64,000 bases of DNA. It comes from Paralithodes platypus (Eukaryota > Arthropoda > Malacostraca > Decapoda > Lithodidae). A program made the translations under genes and the position numbers. Below the pieces are notes generated by a model that was not told the DNA's origin, did no database searches, and worked only from the letters and a program-made list of their open reading frames with translations. Positions 1 through 10,192 of the stretch are shown here, one piece after another. How positions within the stretch are numbered: the stretch's first letter is position 1; each line of letters begins with the position of its first letter. The stretch covers positions 11,992,220 through 12,056,219 of the forward strand of contig CM064571.1 of assembly GCA_032716605.1 (NCBI GenBank), read 5' to 3'.

Positions 1-236
1 ACCATCATACCTCAGCATTTCCCCACACACTCCATCTATTCCTGGTGCTTTCCCCAACTTCACTCTGTTCATGGCTTCACACACTAATTCTGACCTCCTG
101 ATCCCCACCTCCTACTCCACTACTTCTCTTTTTCTCCCTCCCATACCCCATCCAACTATGTTTGCTGGCTCTTCATTCCTTACATTTAGCACTTGCCCAT
201 TCTTATCTTTCACACTCTTACTGTTTCCCTTGCAAG
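1..236 (-). pseudogene. LINE-I reverse transcriptase, N-terminal piece (inverted)
   Basis: Read on the minus strand, this encodes the stretch just before the catalytic palm of a non-LTR retrotransposon polymerase. The diagnostic run KLGKAPGIDGVCGEML lies at about 10-70, preceded by a linker that begins KSVKDKNGQVLNV near the right end. A TAG at 112-114 interrupts the frame, so it is dead. The next piece of what looks like the same family (237-500) is on the plus strand, so the two halves are head to head. That is the order expected of a 5' inversion by twin priming. The fragment runs off the left edge of the window, so its outer junction cannot be seen. The protein family is clear; common ancestry of the two halves in one insertion is inferred. 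Confidence 0.75.
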
Positions 237-499
237 AAGTATTCAGAGAAGCATAAGGAGATATTTTGGGCTTTTATGGATTTAGAAAAAGCGTATGATC
301 GTGTGGATCGTGAAGCAATGTGGAAGGTGTTAAGGATTTATGAAATTGGAGGAAATTTGTTAAAAGCAGTTAGGAGTTTTTATGAAGGGAGCAGAGTATG
401 TGTTAGAGTAGGAAATTGTGAGTTGAGTGAATGGTTTCAGGTAAATTTAGGTTTGCGACAGGGTTGTGTAATGTCACCATGGCTGTTTAATATGTTTAT

Positions 500-500
<1 letters not shown>
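237..500 (+). pseudogene. LINE-I reverse transcriptase, palm fragment
   Basis: This is part of a non-LTR retrotransposon reverse transcriptase, the enzyme that copies element RNA into a nicked target. The open frame reads FWAFMDLEKAYDRVD (motif A with its catalytic Asp; about 269-310) and later [14 protein letters not shown], the conserved RT loop before the YADD motif. Coding similarity stops at the phrase ending FMD at 500, exactly where a (TA)n tract begins. The YADD-bearing segment that should follow is missing. The 160-codon open frame over this region starts upstream in unrelated sequence and ends in translated microsatellite, so it is not a real protein. The frame resumes as short pieces at 917-967 and 3646-4079. 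The RT identity is confident; assignment to a named clade is not. Confidence 0.85.
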
Positions 501-501
<1 letters not shown>

Positions 502-556
<55 letters not shown>

Positions 557-569
557 CAGTATATATACA

Positions 570-623
<54 letters not shown>

Positions 624-637
624 TTATTTATTTATTT
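502..637. repeat. (TA)n microsatellite with (TTTA)n end
   Basis: Nearly pure TA dinucleotides with two small GTATATATACAGTA interruptions, grading into TTTA repeats. It sits exactly where the LINE-I coding sequence breaks off, so the tract probably marks the deletion or insertion breakpoint. Confidence 0.97.
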
Positions 638-916
638 TCATTAGTTCACTTGTGTATGTACATAAATTTAGGTTATATTATTCATAAGGTATTTGTTATA
701 GAAGACAATGCTATAATTGTTTTGTATTCATAGATTATTGATTTGTTCAATTAATATAATGATTAATGATAACAGCGAACATTTTAGACAAATTACAATG
801 TAAATAATATCTAATTGTATAAACATATGCTGTGTTAAAGAAAAAGTGTAAAGTAAAAATAATTGGTAAAGGCAGTAAGATGGCAACACTTTTTGTGTAC
901 CGTAAATATGGTCAGT
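638..916. other. AT-rich filler inside LINE-I
   Basis: No gene or element recognised. The sequence is AT-rich and lies between two pieces of LINE-I where about 170 codons of polymerase, including YADD, would be expected. A 70-codon minus-strand open frame here has no recognisable features. Confidence 0.6.
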
Positions 917-967
917 ATGGAAATGAAGAAGTCCTTGCATGACAGTGTGGTAATCCCGAGACTGACC
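917..967 (+). pseudogene. LINE-I fragment before transposon insertion
   Basis: A short in-frame piece reading KKSLHDSVVIPRLT, the segment that in this LINE family directly precedes a (Y/L)xSEAW motif. That motif is found at 3646, on the far side of the TIR transposon. The two pieces therefore flank a transposon inserted into LINE-I. The piece is too short to stand alone; the call rests on its continuity with 3646-4079. Confidence 0.6.
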
Positions 968-2247
968 TAATTAAGGCGGTATCCCACTGTGACTTTTCGA
1001 TGGCGAAAGCCCTGCGACGGGCGGCGACAGTTTTTTATTTTCTATGTCCAAAAATGTCGCCATATTCGCTCAAATATTCTCCAATTGTCGCGGAAACCGC
1101 ACAGTATTCGCCCTAGCGTCGCCCATGTTTGCCCATATTCCCCCAGATTCGCCGTTATTATTGAGCATGCTCAAAAAACGGCGGCAAATTCAAAATGTTG
1201 GCGAATTTCGTCCTATTTTCTCACGGTATTCGCCTTGGCTCGCACGAGAGTTGCACAATTTGTACCATTGTCGTCTGATTCGCCTTGATTCGCCAATTTG
1301 CAAAGTTGCAAATTTGCAAATTCCAATTATTGCCAACGCTGCTTTTTGAGCGAATAGGGCGACAGAAGCGCGCCAGTAGCACGAATGCAGCGAATGTGTC
1401 GACGAATTATTGCCAATACCATACGAATGACATGAGATATGTGGCGAACTGAGGCGATAGGTTGGTTTTTATATGACTGTTGATGTGTCTCTCACTATAC
1501 TCTGTTTCTTTTCAACTGACGGTAAAAAAATGCAGTTCCCATCCGGATTTCTCAGTTATTTTGAAGAATTTGTAGTTAAATGTGGTGCTAATTATATAAA
1601 CTCGGAGTTAATATGATGCAGACACATGGTTTTCATATTTTTCCATTAAGTATCGAGAAATTAGGGATTCAATACCGTCAGATGAAATGAAACTGAGCAT
1701 ACCGTATATACCGGCGTATAAAGAAACATTTCTAAGCCTTAAATAAACCCTGCAAAACCATCGGTGGTCTTGTACAAAGAATATAATTTCAATGCAAGTG
1801 AATTTGGAGCGCCGAGATTCATCAACTGATTTTCCGAGTGACCAAAATCGCCGAAATACGACCATTTAATCATAAGTAATATATACATAACAGTAGGTTA
1901 TGTATACTTACCTAATTAATTCTTCATAATATTTCATAATAAACTTATATAACACGAGTATAAGTTCAAATTAAAAGTCAGTGTACTTGAACCATTACCG
2001 AAATACGTGTTGTGTGTGTTATTGTTGTGTGGCTATGTCGAGTGTGCATGTGAGGCATAGTTATTTCAAAAGGCCCTGCCTAAGCTGTATTTTAGGGAAC
2101 GTTCGAATGGGGTGAACGTCTTAAAATTTCAAAAGGAATGGTGCTAAACATGACTGAGAAAGGGGTTTAGAATAAAACCTTCAAGTGGAAATCTCTCCTT
2201 ACATCGACAAATGATAACTCGAATTAGAGGAAACAAACTATCATTAT

Positions 2248-2572
2248 AGGTCAGGTCAGGTCAGGTGAAGGTATTGAGGGATAATCCTTTACAACGGCAC
2301 CTCGTATCTATATTCTACTTTTCCCATTTTTCTGAAGAGTGTAGAGAGGGGAGAACCGGAGAAGGGGTGTTGGAGAGAGAGGAAGCTGTTGGAGTGGCTT
2401 TATGTGTGTTTAGTCTGTATTCGTCGTCAGGATGTCCCCTGACTGGGTGCGAGCATGTGAAACATGCTAGGACGTACTACCACACCCACTTAATGTCCGC
2501 CGTGGCAGGGATTCGATCCCGGGTCTTGCAGATTCACACGTAAGCGTGCTCACCACTAGACCGCTGCGGCGG
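2248..2572 (-). mobile_element. tRNA-headed SINE
   Basis: The minus-strand 5' end (2497-2572) is a 76-nt tRNA-like head. CCGCCG at one end pairs with CGGCGG at the other, GGTCTAGTGGTGAGCACG is a good A box and GGGATCGAATCCC a B box. The anticodon arm does not fold cleanly, so this is a pol III promoter head and not a tRNA gene. A body of about 230 bp follows, ending in three CCTGA-type tandem repeats (2248-2268), a short repeated tail like those of many SINEs. It is nested inside the 970-3643 transposon. Confidence 0.75.
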
Positions 2573-3069
2573 TTAATTTAATAGTTACTTCTACTTAACC
2601 CTCTGAAGATTAGGATGCATTTTGACAGTATATTCGGACTACCTATAGAGGATTGTATCCAGCTTAGGAATGATCTGTGGAACTAGAAGGGTAAAGAGTA
2701 TCTCAATTAACCCTCTGACCTCCATAATTTTATACACTTCCTAATCTGAATACAATAGTCTTATAATTGCAAGGACACAACAAATAAATCCAAAATTGTA
2801 TCTTGTGGGAATACACCTATTCCATAGATGCACAGACACTCAAACATACCCACACAATTATCATTACATTTTGATTCGAGGGCATATGTTTTTGCAATAG
2901 ACTTTATTATGTAAACGAGATTGTGAACTTCGAATGATAATATAAAACTAAGTTAATGTTCTCTATGGGACTGTTAATTGTTCAGAATAATTCGTCAGTA
3001 TCATTGTTGTTCTCCCAAGTATTGTTCAGATATTCCGGGATAAGGCTTGTACACATTGATCCATAGATA

Positions 3070-3114
3070 CACACACACACAGAATGTCCAGCTTTTCCAC
3101 ATTTCGCCTTTTCA

Positions 3115-3173
<59 letters not shown>

Positions 3174-3316
3174 TACAGCACGCATACATGCACACACACT
3201 CTACAACACACACACATACACACAGAATGTCCAGCTTTTCTACATTTCGCCTATTCACACACACACACACACACACACACACTATAACACGCATACATGC
3301 GCACACACACACACAT
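3070..3316. repeat. (CA)n microsatellite cluster with duplicated spacer
   Basis: Several (CA)n runs, the longest about 3114-3170, are separated by a spacer seen twice: AGAATGTCCAGCTTTTC at about 3081 and 3224. A CGCATACATGC motif also occurs twice (about 3182 and 3290). The block seems to have arisen by duplication of roughly 145 bp of mixed repeat. All long open frames here are translated dinucleotide repeat. Confidence 0.9.
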
Positions 3317-3645
3317 GGCATTCGCCATATTCGCGCAACCTCCGCGGTGTTTCACATCACATCGTCCAACATTCGAAGGACAATCGCCCTGCAATCGCTA
3401 CTGTTGCCATCATCGATCGCCACATTCGACCTGATTCGCCATCAATTGTCGCACATCATTCGTCATTATCGCCATAATCGCACTGTGACCGTACTTCTGT
3501 CGCACTGCAATCGACAAAATTCGCCATTTTCAACTTCATTCGCTTCTGAAAACGCCCTATTCACCGCAAATTAACGGACATAGAAAAAAAACACTGTCGC
3601 AGGGCGTTCGCCATCGGCAATTCGCACAGTGGGACACCGCCTTTA

Positions 3646-4079
3646 CAGAAGCGAAGCATGGACGTTGGTGGAGAGACTCAGACCAAGAGTGAGAGGGGTG
3701 GGAATGAGTTACTTGAGAAGTGCGTGCGGAGTTACATGGAGGGATAGACAGACGAATGAGGAAGTAAGGAGGAGAAGTGGTGTGGAGGTAGATGTCCTGG
3801 AAAGTGTGAAAAGGAACACCTTGAGATGGTCCTGCCATATGGATCGTATGGAAAGCGAGAGAATGACTAGGAGAGTGTACGAGAGCGAGGTGGAAGGACA
3901 GAGAGGGCGAGGTAAACCGAAAGAGAGGTGGAAGGATGGAGTGAAGAAGTATATGGAAGAAGGCGGTGCTGGTTGGGAGAAGGGGCATCGACTGACTGGG
4001 GACAGAGGTGCATGAGCGTGTTTCGTTCGTGGCCACCCCTTCAGGGATCGCGGTGTCAGGCAATAGATAGATAGATAGA
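3646..4079 (+). pseudogene. LINE-I C-terminal end with ATAG tail
   Basis: This is the C-terminal region of the LINE-I polymerase. It opens YRSEAWTLVERLRPRV and continues through SYLRSACGVTWRDRQTNE, NTLRWSCHMDRMESE and GKPKERWKDGV, a motif order characteristic of this LINE lineage. The frame is open from the transposon junction to a TGA at 4013-4015; the expected last residues follow in a shifted frame. The element ends in (ATAG)4 at 4062-4079, consistent with a microsatellite-like LINE 3' tail, so the 3' end of this insertion is intact. It belongs with the pieces at 1-236, 237-500 and 917-967. Function is lost, as catalytic motifs are missing from the locus. Confidence 0.8.
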
Positions 4080-4318
4080 AATATGCTAGTTAGCATCTCA
4101 CAGATGATATAGAAGGGGTATTTAAGCCTCTGACTCCTACAGTATTTTTGCTTTACCCTGAAGATGTTTTGAGAGAATAGAAGAAAGCTTGGTGTTCCTA
4201 TGTTTAATTTTTCCTGCGAGTTTTGATATATATATATACGGTATATCAAAGAAGCCTCAATAACTTTATATCTATCCAAAAGTCATACATAGAGTCATTG
4301 ATATTAGAAGTTCTTTAA

Positions 4319-4740
4319 CCCTTTCGCTGCGGGTGACGTTCTGGAATGTTTTGGCAAGTTACAGCAATTTCCAGGCTTTAAAAGCCTGTAAAAAACGTAA
4401 AAATCGAGTGTCAGTGGGTGGGAGCGTGAGGGGCCCACCTCCGACCCTCAGAGCACCGTGCGGCTCACTGAGCTAGGCTGTGTCTCAGGCGAGTCTCTCT
4501 CTGTCTCTCTCATAAGTGCAGCCAAGCGAGCGAGTGTTATATAATAGCGGGGTTCCCGCGTTTCACTGGGATCACTGCGGGTGAACCAGACCACGTATAC
4601 GGTCCGTTCTGGTGTCATTTTGAAGCTATTTTCGCCTAGTTTTCGGCAGAATACACTTCATTTAATGCAGATGCTTGATTTATCATTCAGGAGTGCCTGA
4701 ATATGCCCTAAATAGCCCAAACATAGCTGCAGCCAATGGG
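4319..4740 (-). mobile_element. TTAA MITE, family C copy 1
   Basis: Flanked by TTAA at 4315-4318 and 4741-4744. The ends are loosely inverted, CCCTTTCGCTGCGGG against CCCATTGGCTGCAGC reversed. The body shares with copies 2-4 the phrases AGGAGTGCCTGAAT and AGCCTGTAAA. It has no coding capacity. It lies 16 bp from copy 2 in the opposite orientation. Confidence 0.7.
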
Positions 4741-4756
4741 TTAATGTCTCTGTTAA

Positions 4757-5182
4757 CCCTTGTCTAGCGGGGGGTTTTGGGCTTATTTGGGCATATTCAG
4801 GCCCTCCTGCATGATAAATCAAGTATCTGCATGAAGAAAAAAAAATATTTAGCAAAAAAAAAAAGGCGCTAAAAGCTTCAAAATGAGACCAGAACGAGCT
4901 ACGTAGCACTCGTGGTTCTCATACAGTGATACCAGTAACATGGGACTTTAGCGTATAGCGGCATATTTTTCCCAGCTATGCTCACTACTGGCTACACTGC
5001 CGGCCTCTCGAGAACACAGGGAACATGAGTTAATGGGCGGCGGTAAGCCCTGGGAGTCGGCTGTCTGGCCCACTGTGCTCCCGGCCATTTGCACTCAATT
5101 TTAACCCTTTAAAAGCCTTAATAATGCTCCTAACTTGCTGCAAATTGGAACCGGACGTAAGTCCGACACCGATCTTTAAGGG
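4757..5182 (+). mobile_element. TTAA MITE, family C copy 2
   Basis: Flanked by TTAA at 4753-4756 and 5183-5186, 426 bp. It shares GGGCATATTCAGGC and the AAAGCTTCAAAATGA region with copy 1, reversed. The A-rich stretch near 4840-4862 is internal. The pair with copy 1 forms a large inverted repeat. Confidence 0.7.
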
Positions 5183-5236
5183 TTAATAATCACGGAACTG
5201 TCCTTGATTCTTTATCTTCTTGCCTTACAAAAACCA

Positions 5237-5341
5237 CTCAACATATTTATGTATAGATATATTCTGCCCTGATTTACACTTAAATACCAACCGCTCAACA
5301 TATTTATGTATATACATATTCTGCCCTGATTTACACTTAGG
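5237..5341. repeat. 57-bp direct duplication
   Basis: The phrase CTCAACATATTTATGTATA followed by ATATTCTGCCCTGATTTAC occurs at 5237 and again at 5294. The second copy runs into the left end of the TIR element at 5339. Confidence 0.85.
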
Positions 5342-6347
5342 GTAAGCCACACCTTGAGCCCAAAATTTTCAATGGAATTTCGATTTTTTGTCTGTCTTCT
5401 TAAAATGTTCCTTTGGTCAAGAAGAACATGTGGAACCATATTTAGTGTGCAAAAATGCATCTACCCCCCCCCCCCCCCCCCCCACCACACACACGCCATA
5501 AATAGCCATAAATAGGCCTACCAGCTGGATGTTCAACACAACAGTAGTACAGTAGTATGTTACCTTGAAGTGCATATATATATATATATAAATAATGTCA
5601 TATGTCATGTTATGTCTATCATAACATTATGAAGTACAAAACCACAAATTTCAGAATCCAGTCTAAATAGTATAATATTATAAAATATAATAGTTTACCA
5701 TGAAATTCGCAGTTATTTCGTTTTCTCTTATAGAGCGTGTGCAGAGAAAACGATAATAAGAGGAGTAACTGATTTTTTTCTCGCCAAGACCACTAAAATA
5801 AATGTTAGAAATGGAATCTCCTGTAACTTTTAATTACATTTTTCACCTTCTAGCCCCTCTGCCACGAGTATTTATTGACTTATATATGTATAATGATGCA
5901 CACATATGCAACACACCTATATAGGCAACAAGTCATGGTAAAATTGCGTTTTCTATTCATGGGACCGAACTATTGAACATAATATAGGAAATATTTCGAG
6001 AATTCATGAATTTAATTATACGATAATGCACAAAAATAATTTTGGGCACTTTATATTAATGAAAACCGTGATATTATAACGACTCTTTGTGTAATATGTG
6101 GTTTACCAATGCCTATCCACGTTTCAAGAGGTTTCAAGAGGTTTTAATATGAAATTGGGAATTTTAATGGAAAAACAACATTAATTAAATAAAAAATAAA
6201 AAATAAATAAAAAAGCAACCAATTTCGGTGAACATATAGAGGATAGTACTACTAACTAATATAATAACAAACATATTTAAAAAACATAAAATTAAGGGGG
6301 TTTTAGGATTTTTGAAAGATTGGGGGTGTCAAGGTGTGGCCTACCCT
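5339..6347. mobile_element. 1.0-kb TIR element, non-autonomous
   Basis: The left end AGGGTAAGCCACACCTTGA matches the right end reversed, AGGGTAGGCCACACCTTGA, with further similarity inward (CCCAAA.TTTTCAA against CCCAA.CTTTCAA). The interior is AT-rich, holds a 20-C tract at 5464-5483 and a short (TA)n, and has no transposase frame. The target duplication is unclear; TTTAC occurs just outside both ends, so an hAT-like duplication is possible but unproven. Confidence 0.65.
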
Positions 6348-6406
6348 TTACCACACATACTTCTCTTAGGTTCTACTCATAATCGTACCTTGATTATTGT
6401 ATTTAA

Positions 6407-6685
6407 CCTTTTCACTGCTGTTGCCGTACATCTCGTGAGATATAGTCAGTGTTGCCAAAGGCAAATGTAGCAGAAAATTGCTAATTATTAGCGAATATTG
6501 TCGATGTCTGTAGTAATGCTGCATGTGAACCTCGTTATCTAGAGAGCTCGATCTGGTGTCATATAAAATCTCATTTCTTCTATTTTTTTGCTGTATACAT
6601 ATCATTTCATTCAGGCACTTGTTTAAGCAATCAGGAGTGCCTAAATGAGCCCTAATATAGCGGGATATTGCCCGCACTGAAAGGG
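6407..6685 (-). mobile_element. TTAA MITE, family C copy 3 (shortened)
   Basis: TTAA at 6403-6406 and 6686-6689. Its ends, CCTTTTCACTGC and GCACTGAAAGG, are inverted. The body shares AATCAGGAGTGCCTAAATGA with the other copies. At 279 bp it is about 150 bp shorter than copies 2 and 4, so it is internally deleted. Confidence 0.7.
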
Positions 6686-6689
6686 TTAA

Positions 6690-7490
6690 ACCATCTTCCC
6701 AAAGACTCCCTTCTATCGTGATATAAATATTCCAGAGTCTTTGTAATGACAAACCTAACCTATGTAAATTTGCTTCTACTTTATATGCAGTCCTATTATT
6801 ATAACTTACATGTATATTGTAACCATTTCTACACTTATGTTAAATAAACCTGTTCTAATTTTAGTTTCCCAGCTCATTATGGATTGCACACTCATGCGGA
6901 TAAGTTTATATGGCCAAAGGATAATTAGTGGCTGGTCAGTATCTTAATTTCTAAGTGAATTGTATTTATTGCATTACTAGTTAACTTGAAATTATATAAC
7001 GAATGCCCAACTATGTTAGTGTCACACTCGCTATCAGATACACAGCCTGTCAGATACATTGCTGCTGCCAACTCAAGTCAGTGAACAGGTTGAGAAGTTA
7101 TCACAGTGTTTATCAAGCTCTAAAGTCTCAGTTCCATCCAAAGTCTACAATATATAAAAGTCTACAACATACTGTATATATAATAGTAAGTCTAAGAAGG
7201 TTGATTAAGAGGAAATGCAGCTTATAGGTTCTCTCAAGGACTTTTGATTTTGACTGTATTTAACAGTTCAAGTAATATTAGCTTACACTATGATTAGACA
7301 GGCTATAATTTGTTAGATCAGGATATGTTCGACATTGCTAAGTTAGATTACTTCATGTTAAATTAAGTTAGGGTAGTTTAAGCTAATATAGTTTTATTAG
7401 TTGATAAAATATAACTATGTTAAAATACATATTAATATTAGGTTAGGATATGAATGGATAGGTAAAAATTTATCATAGAAGGATATATTT
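6690..7490. other. AT-rich stretch, nothing recognised
   Basis: About 800 bp without a recognisable gene or element. The only open frame of note (7003-7227, 74 codons) is compositionally ordinary and shows no known motif. Confidence 0.6.
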
Positions 7491-8595
7491 TATGTTGTAC
7501 TAGACATATCGAAGGCCTTCGATAGAGTCTAGCACAAATTTTTAATTTCCAAACTGCCCTCCTTCGGGTTCTGTCCCCCCATCTGTGTCTTTGTCTCTAA
7601 TTTCCTTTCCGGCCGTTCCATATAGCTGCGGTTGTGGATGGTCATCTCTCACTTCCTCATCCTATCAACTCCAGTGTTCCTCAGGGTTCTGTCCTATCTC
7701 CTATTCTCTTTCTAATTTTCATAAATGATCTTCGCAACTGTACATCCAGTCCCATCCATTCATATGCAGACGACTCTACCTTACACCACTCAATTAGTTT
7801 TCCAGAACGCCCCAGCCAGCAGGCCCTCAAAAGCAAACGTAATGAAGCCATAAAACACTTATCTTCTGATCTATCAAATATTTCCATTTGGCTTAGAGAA
7901 AACCTTGTTGCATTTAATGCGTCCAAGACTCAATTTATCCATCTTACTACCCGTCAGGAACCTCCAGAGGACTATCCCTTATTCTTCAACAATACAAAAA
8001 TCAACCCTTCATCTTCTCTCAATGTTCTCGGTGTCTCTATTTCTTCTGCTCTCACTTGGAAGGACAATATTACCAGTCTCGCTAAGGCAGCCTCCCAGAA
8101 GCTGGGTGTGCTCAACCGCCTCAAGGGGTTCTTTACCCCTGCACAGCTTCTTGCTCTGTACAGGGGCACAGTGCATCCTTGTATTGAGCATTGTTCACAT
8201 GTGTGGGGAGGATCCTCTCACACCGCACTCCTAGAAAAAGTAGAAAGGAAAGCGTGTTCCTCGGAGCTTTCCCAGTGTATACCACCTCCTCTACGTCGGG
8301 CACGTAGTACCCGCCTTGCAACACAATCCCACCTCTACTCTGTGCAACTCTCCAACCCAAGAGTGAAACGCTATTTGCAGACTTTTTCTATTCAACTGCT
8401 GAGCTCTGGAACTCTCTCCCAGAATCAGTCTTTCCCTCTTCCTATGACTTAAATTGCTTCAAACACAGTGTGTCCAGGCATTTTAGCTCGAACGTTCCTT
8501 GATTTTGGCCCTGTCACTCTTTCAAAACTGGGGGAGGCACTTGCTGCAGGCAGTTATGCCTTTTATCTCCCTCATTCACATAGAAAAACAAAAAA
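7491..8595 (+). pseudogene. LINE-II reverse transcriptase, 3' part (copy 3)
   Basis: A 5'-truncated copy of an APE-type LINE (jockey/CR1-like). It begins in motif A, LDISKAFDRV, and is broken there by TAG (7527-7529). The main open frame, 7634-8452, carries VPQGSVLSPILF, the catalytic SYADDSTLH, a LAKAASQKLGVLNRL helix and CIEHCSHVWGG of the thumb. Near 8250 about 130 bp present in the other copies are missing: KVERKAC joins straight to SSELSQC. The 3' UTR (TTGGCCCTGTCACTCTTTCA) and the tail CATAGAAAAACAAAAAA at about 8579 are intact. The active site survives, but stops, a frameshift and the deletion make the copy dead. It is the same family as 9308-9880 and 31464-40435. Confidence 0.9.
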
Positions 8596-8822
8596 TATTC
8601 GAATTTGTTTGATTATTTAATGTAATAATATAATAACACAAAGAGACAAAGGCCAGAGGGATCTACACATACGTCTGGCAGGGGCAATGGAGCTTTACTG
8701 TGATTGGTTGGAGCAGTTGTCTCGTGGAGAATATGCTGCTGGTGTGCATTTAAGAGTTTGTAGTTTATATAACCCATTAACCCTTTCACGCGCAGGACGT
8801 GATTTGCGCCCTTTCTGAGATA

Positions 8823-9304
8823 CTTTTTTTTTATTTTTCTATATTCCAACTACTCCCTCTCGGGTATAAGCTGAGAGCCTTTACATTCAACTGTACATTG
8901 AACGGCGAAGCCCGTGAGGTCTCGTTCCAGTCTAGGGAGTGAGACATGTGAAGCACTTTGGGATACAACGAGCCCCAGATATCTTGCCTTCGCAGGATGC
9001 ACGGTTGCCTACCGACGGCTCGAAGCAGCCACATCTCTGAAGCTGCTTCACTCCAGTGCTTCACTGTCTCACCACCTAGACTCGGACCCTCACTCTCAGA
9101 ATGCCACCTATTGAGCAATGAACTCACTAGGCATTGCCCCCCCCCCCCCCGTAGCATATTTTGAATATGGAAATATTCATACAATGCTATTTAATCAGGG
9201 AACAATGAGGGTATTTATTTGGCGTTTCGGTGGGCTTTGTGGTAATGCACTGATACTAGGTACAGCACAAATTCCATCCCAATAATATCTTCCCATTGAC
9301 AATG
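8823..9304 (-). mobile_element. SINE body, copy 1 (head missing)
   Basis: Homologous over its length, reversed, to 39650-40111. Shared landmarks are GGCGTTTCGGTGGGCTTTGT, ATGCCACCTATTGAGCAATG and a GAATATAGAAAAA-type tail at the left end. It begins just after the position where copy 2 has its tRNA-like head, so the pol III promoter is absent. A 14-C tract lies at 9137-9150. On its right it joins a LINE-II fragment. Confidence 0.75.
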
Positions 9305-9307
9305 AAA

Positions 9308-9880
9308 TGGTGAGTGGACGTTATTTAATGAGACGGAAGGCTTTCCTTTCTACTTTGTCTAGAAGTACTGTATGAGAGAATCCTCCCCACACGTGTGAAC
9401 ACTACTCAATACATGGACGTACTGTGCCCCTGTACAGAACAAGAAGCTGCGCAGGGGTAATTAACCCCCGGAGGCGGTTGAGCACACCCAAAAGCGGGAA
9501 GCTGTTTTAGCAAGAGTTGTAATATGATCTTTCCAAGAGAGCAGAATAAAAAGAGACAGCGATAATATTAATATAAATATTAATATTAATACGAGAAGAG
9601 GAAGGGTTAATTTGTATGTTGTTGAAGAGTAAGTTTTAGTTTTCTGGAAGGGGGTGACGAGTAGACAGATGGAGAAATTGAGTTTTGGAAGCAATGAAAG
9701 TAACAAGGTTTTCTCTGCCCCAATTAGAGATAGTAGAGAGTTCAGAAGATAGGTGCTTTATGGCCTCCTTACGTGAGTTTTGGAGTTCCTGCTGTGAATG
9801 ATGCTGTGGAAGGCAAGTGGAATAGTGTAATGTAGAGTCGTCAGCATATGAGTGATGGGGCTGGAAGTGCAGTTGAGAAG
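9308..9880 (-). pseudogene. LINE-II RT/thumb fragment (copy 4)
   Basis: Minus-strand homologue of the middle of LINE-II. On the plus strand it runs from the region complementary to KVERKAF (about 9340) through the HVWGG region, the LAKTAS helix (WKDHITTLAKTAS) and the STLHYS side of the YADD box (CATATGCTGACGACTC, about 9838-9853), and stops at 9880. Frames are broken; the only long one (9461-9706) spans a short alternating AT insertion that codes LILIFILILSLSL. There is no 3' UTR, since the SINE at 8823-9304 abuts it. It is a relic with no function. Confidence 0.8.
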
Positions 9881-10022
9881 GCCTACGTCACGTCTCATGA
9901 CAGGTCCCGGATGACAACGGGAAAACAACCAAGACCGTGATTGGGCAGTGAGTCAAACAGAAAAGGAACTCCCATGCGATTGGCACTGCCCACTGCAAAC
10001 ACTGGCCAGAAAATAACAAGTC

Positions 10023-10192
10023 TAAGTAAATCCTAGTACATCATAAGTAATAATAGCCAAATGTAAAACTAAACCTACATCTCTAGTGATATTACTTACT
10101 CTTCTTTGTTTTAATGTAAGTAATAACACTAGAGATGTAGGTTTAGTTTTACATTTGTCTGTTATTACTTAGGATATGCTATAATTTACTTA
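10023..10192. repeat. Palindromic foldback element, 78-bp arms
   Basis: The left arm 10023-10100 and right arm 10115-10192 are near-perfect reverse complements. The inner part, AAATGTAAAACTAAACC followed by TACATCTCTAGTG, is perfect. The loop is about 14 bp. It could be a foldback MITE or a hairpin relic; no target duplication is evident. Confidence 0.85.

Larger units (their letters stand above)
970..3643. mobile_element. 2.67-kb TIR DNA transposon, non-autonomous
   Basis: The ends are imperfect inverted repeats of about 75 bp. The left end reads AAGGCGGTATCCCACTGTG and the right end, reversed, AAGGCGGTGTCCCACTGTG, followed on both sides by matching blocks (CGATGGCGAA, GCCCTGCGAC, TTTTCTATGTCC). 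Inside both ends are many short TCGCC/GGCGA motifs (about 1020-1440 and 3315-3610), possibly transposase-binding subterminal repeats. It interrupts LINE-I between codons that would otherwise read on, with TA (968-969 and 3644-3645) as the likely target duplication; TTA cannot be excluded. The interior holds a SINE, (CA)n tracts and no frame that looks like a transposase. An 85-codon minus-strand frame at 1608-1865 is unrecognised. The superfamily is unresolved. Confidence 0.8.

Noticed and set aside
2596..2745. A TTAA MITE starting TTAACCCTCTGA
   Set aside because: Two similar starts (about 2596 and 2708) in the same orientation, but no inverted partner end was found.
3557..4279. 240-codon minus-strand frame over the LINE-I 3' end
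   Set aside because: Antisense of the recognised LINE C-terminus and the TIR end; no motifs.
8777..8822. TTAACCCTTTCACGCGCAGG start of a family C-like MITE
   Set aside because: Only about 45 bp remain before the SINE; no second end, so not listed as an element.
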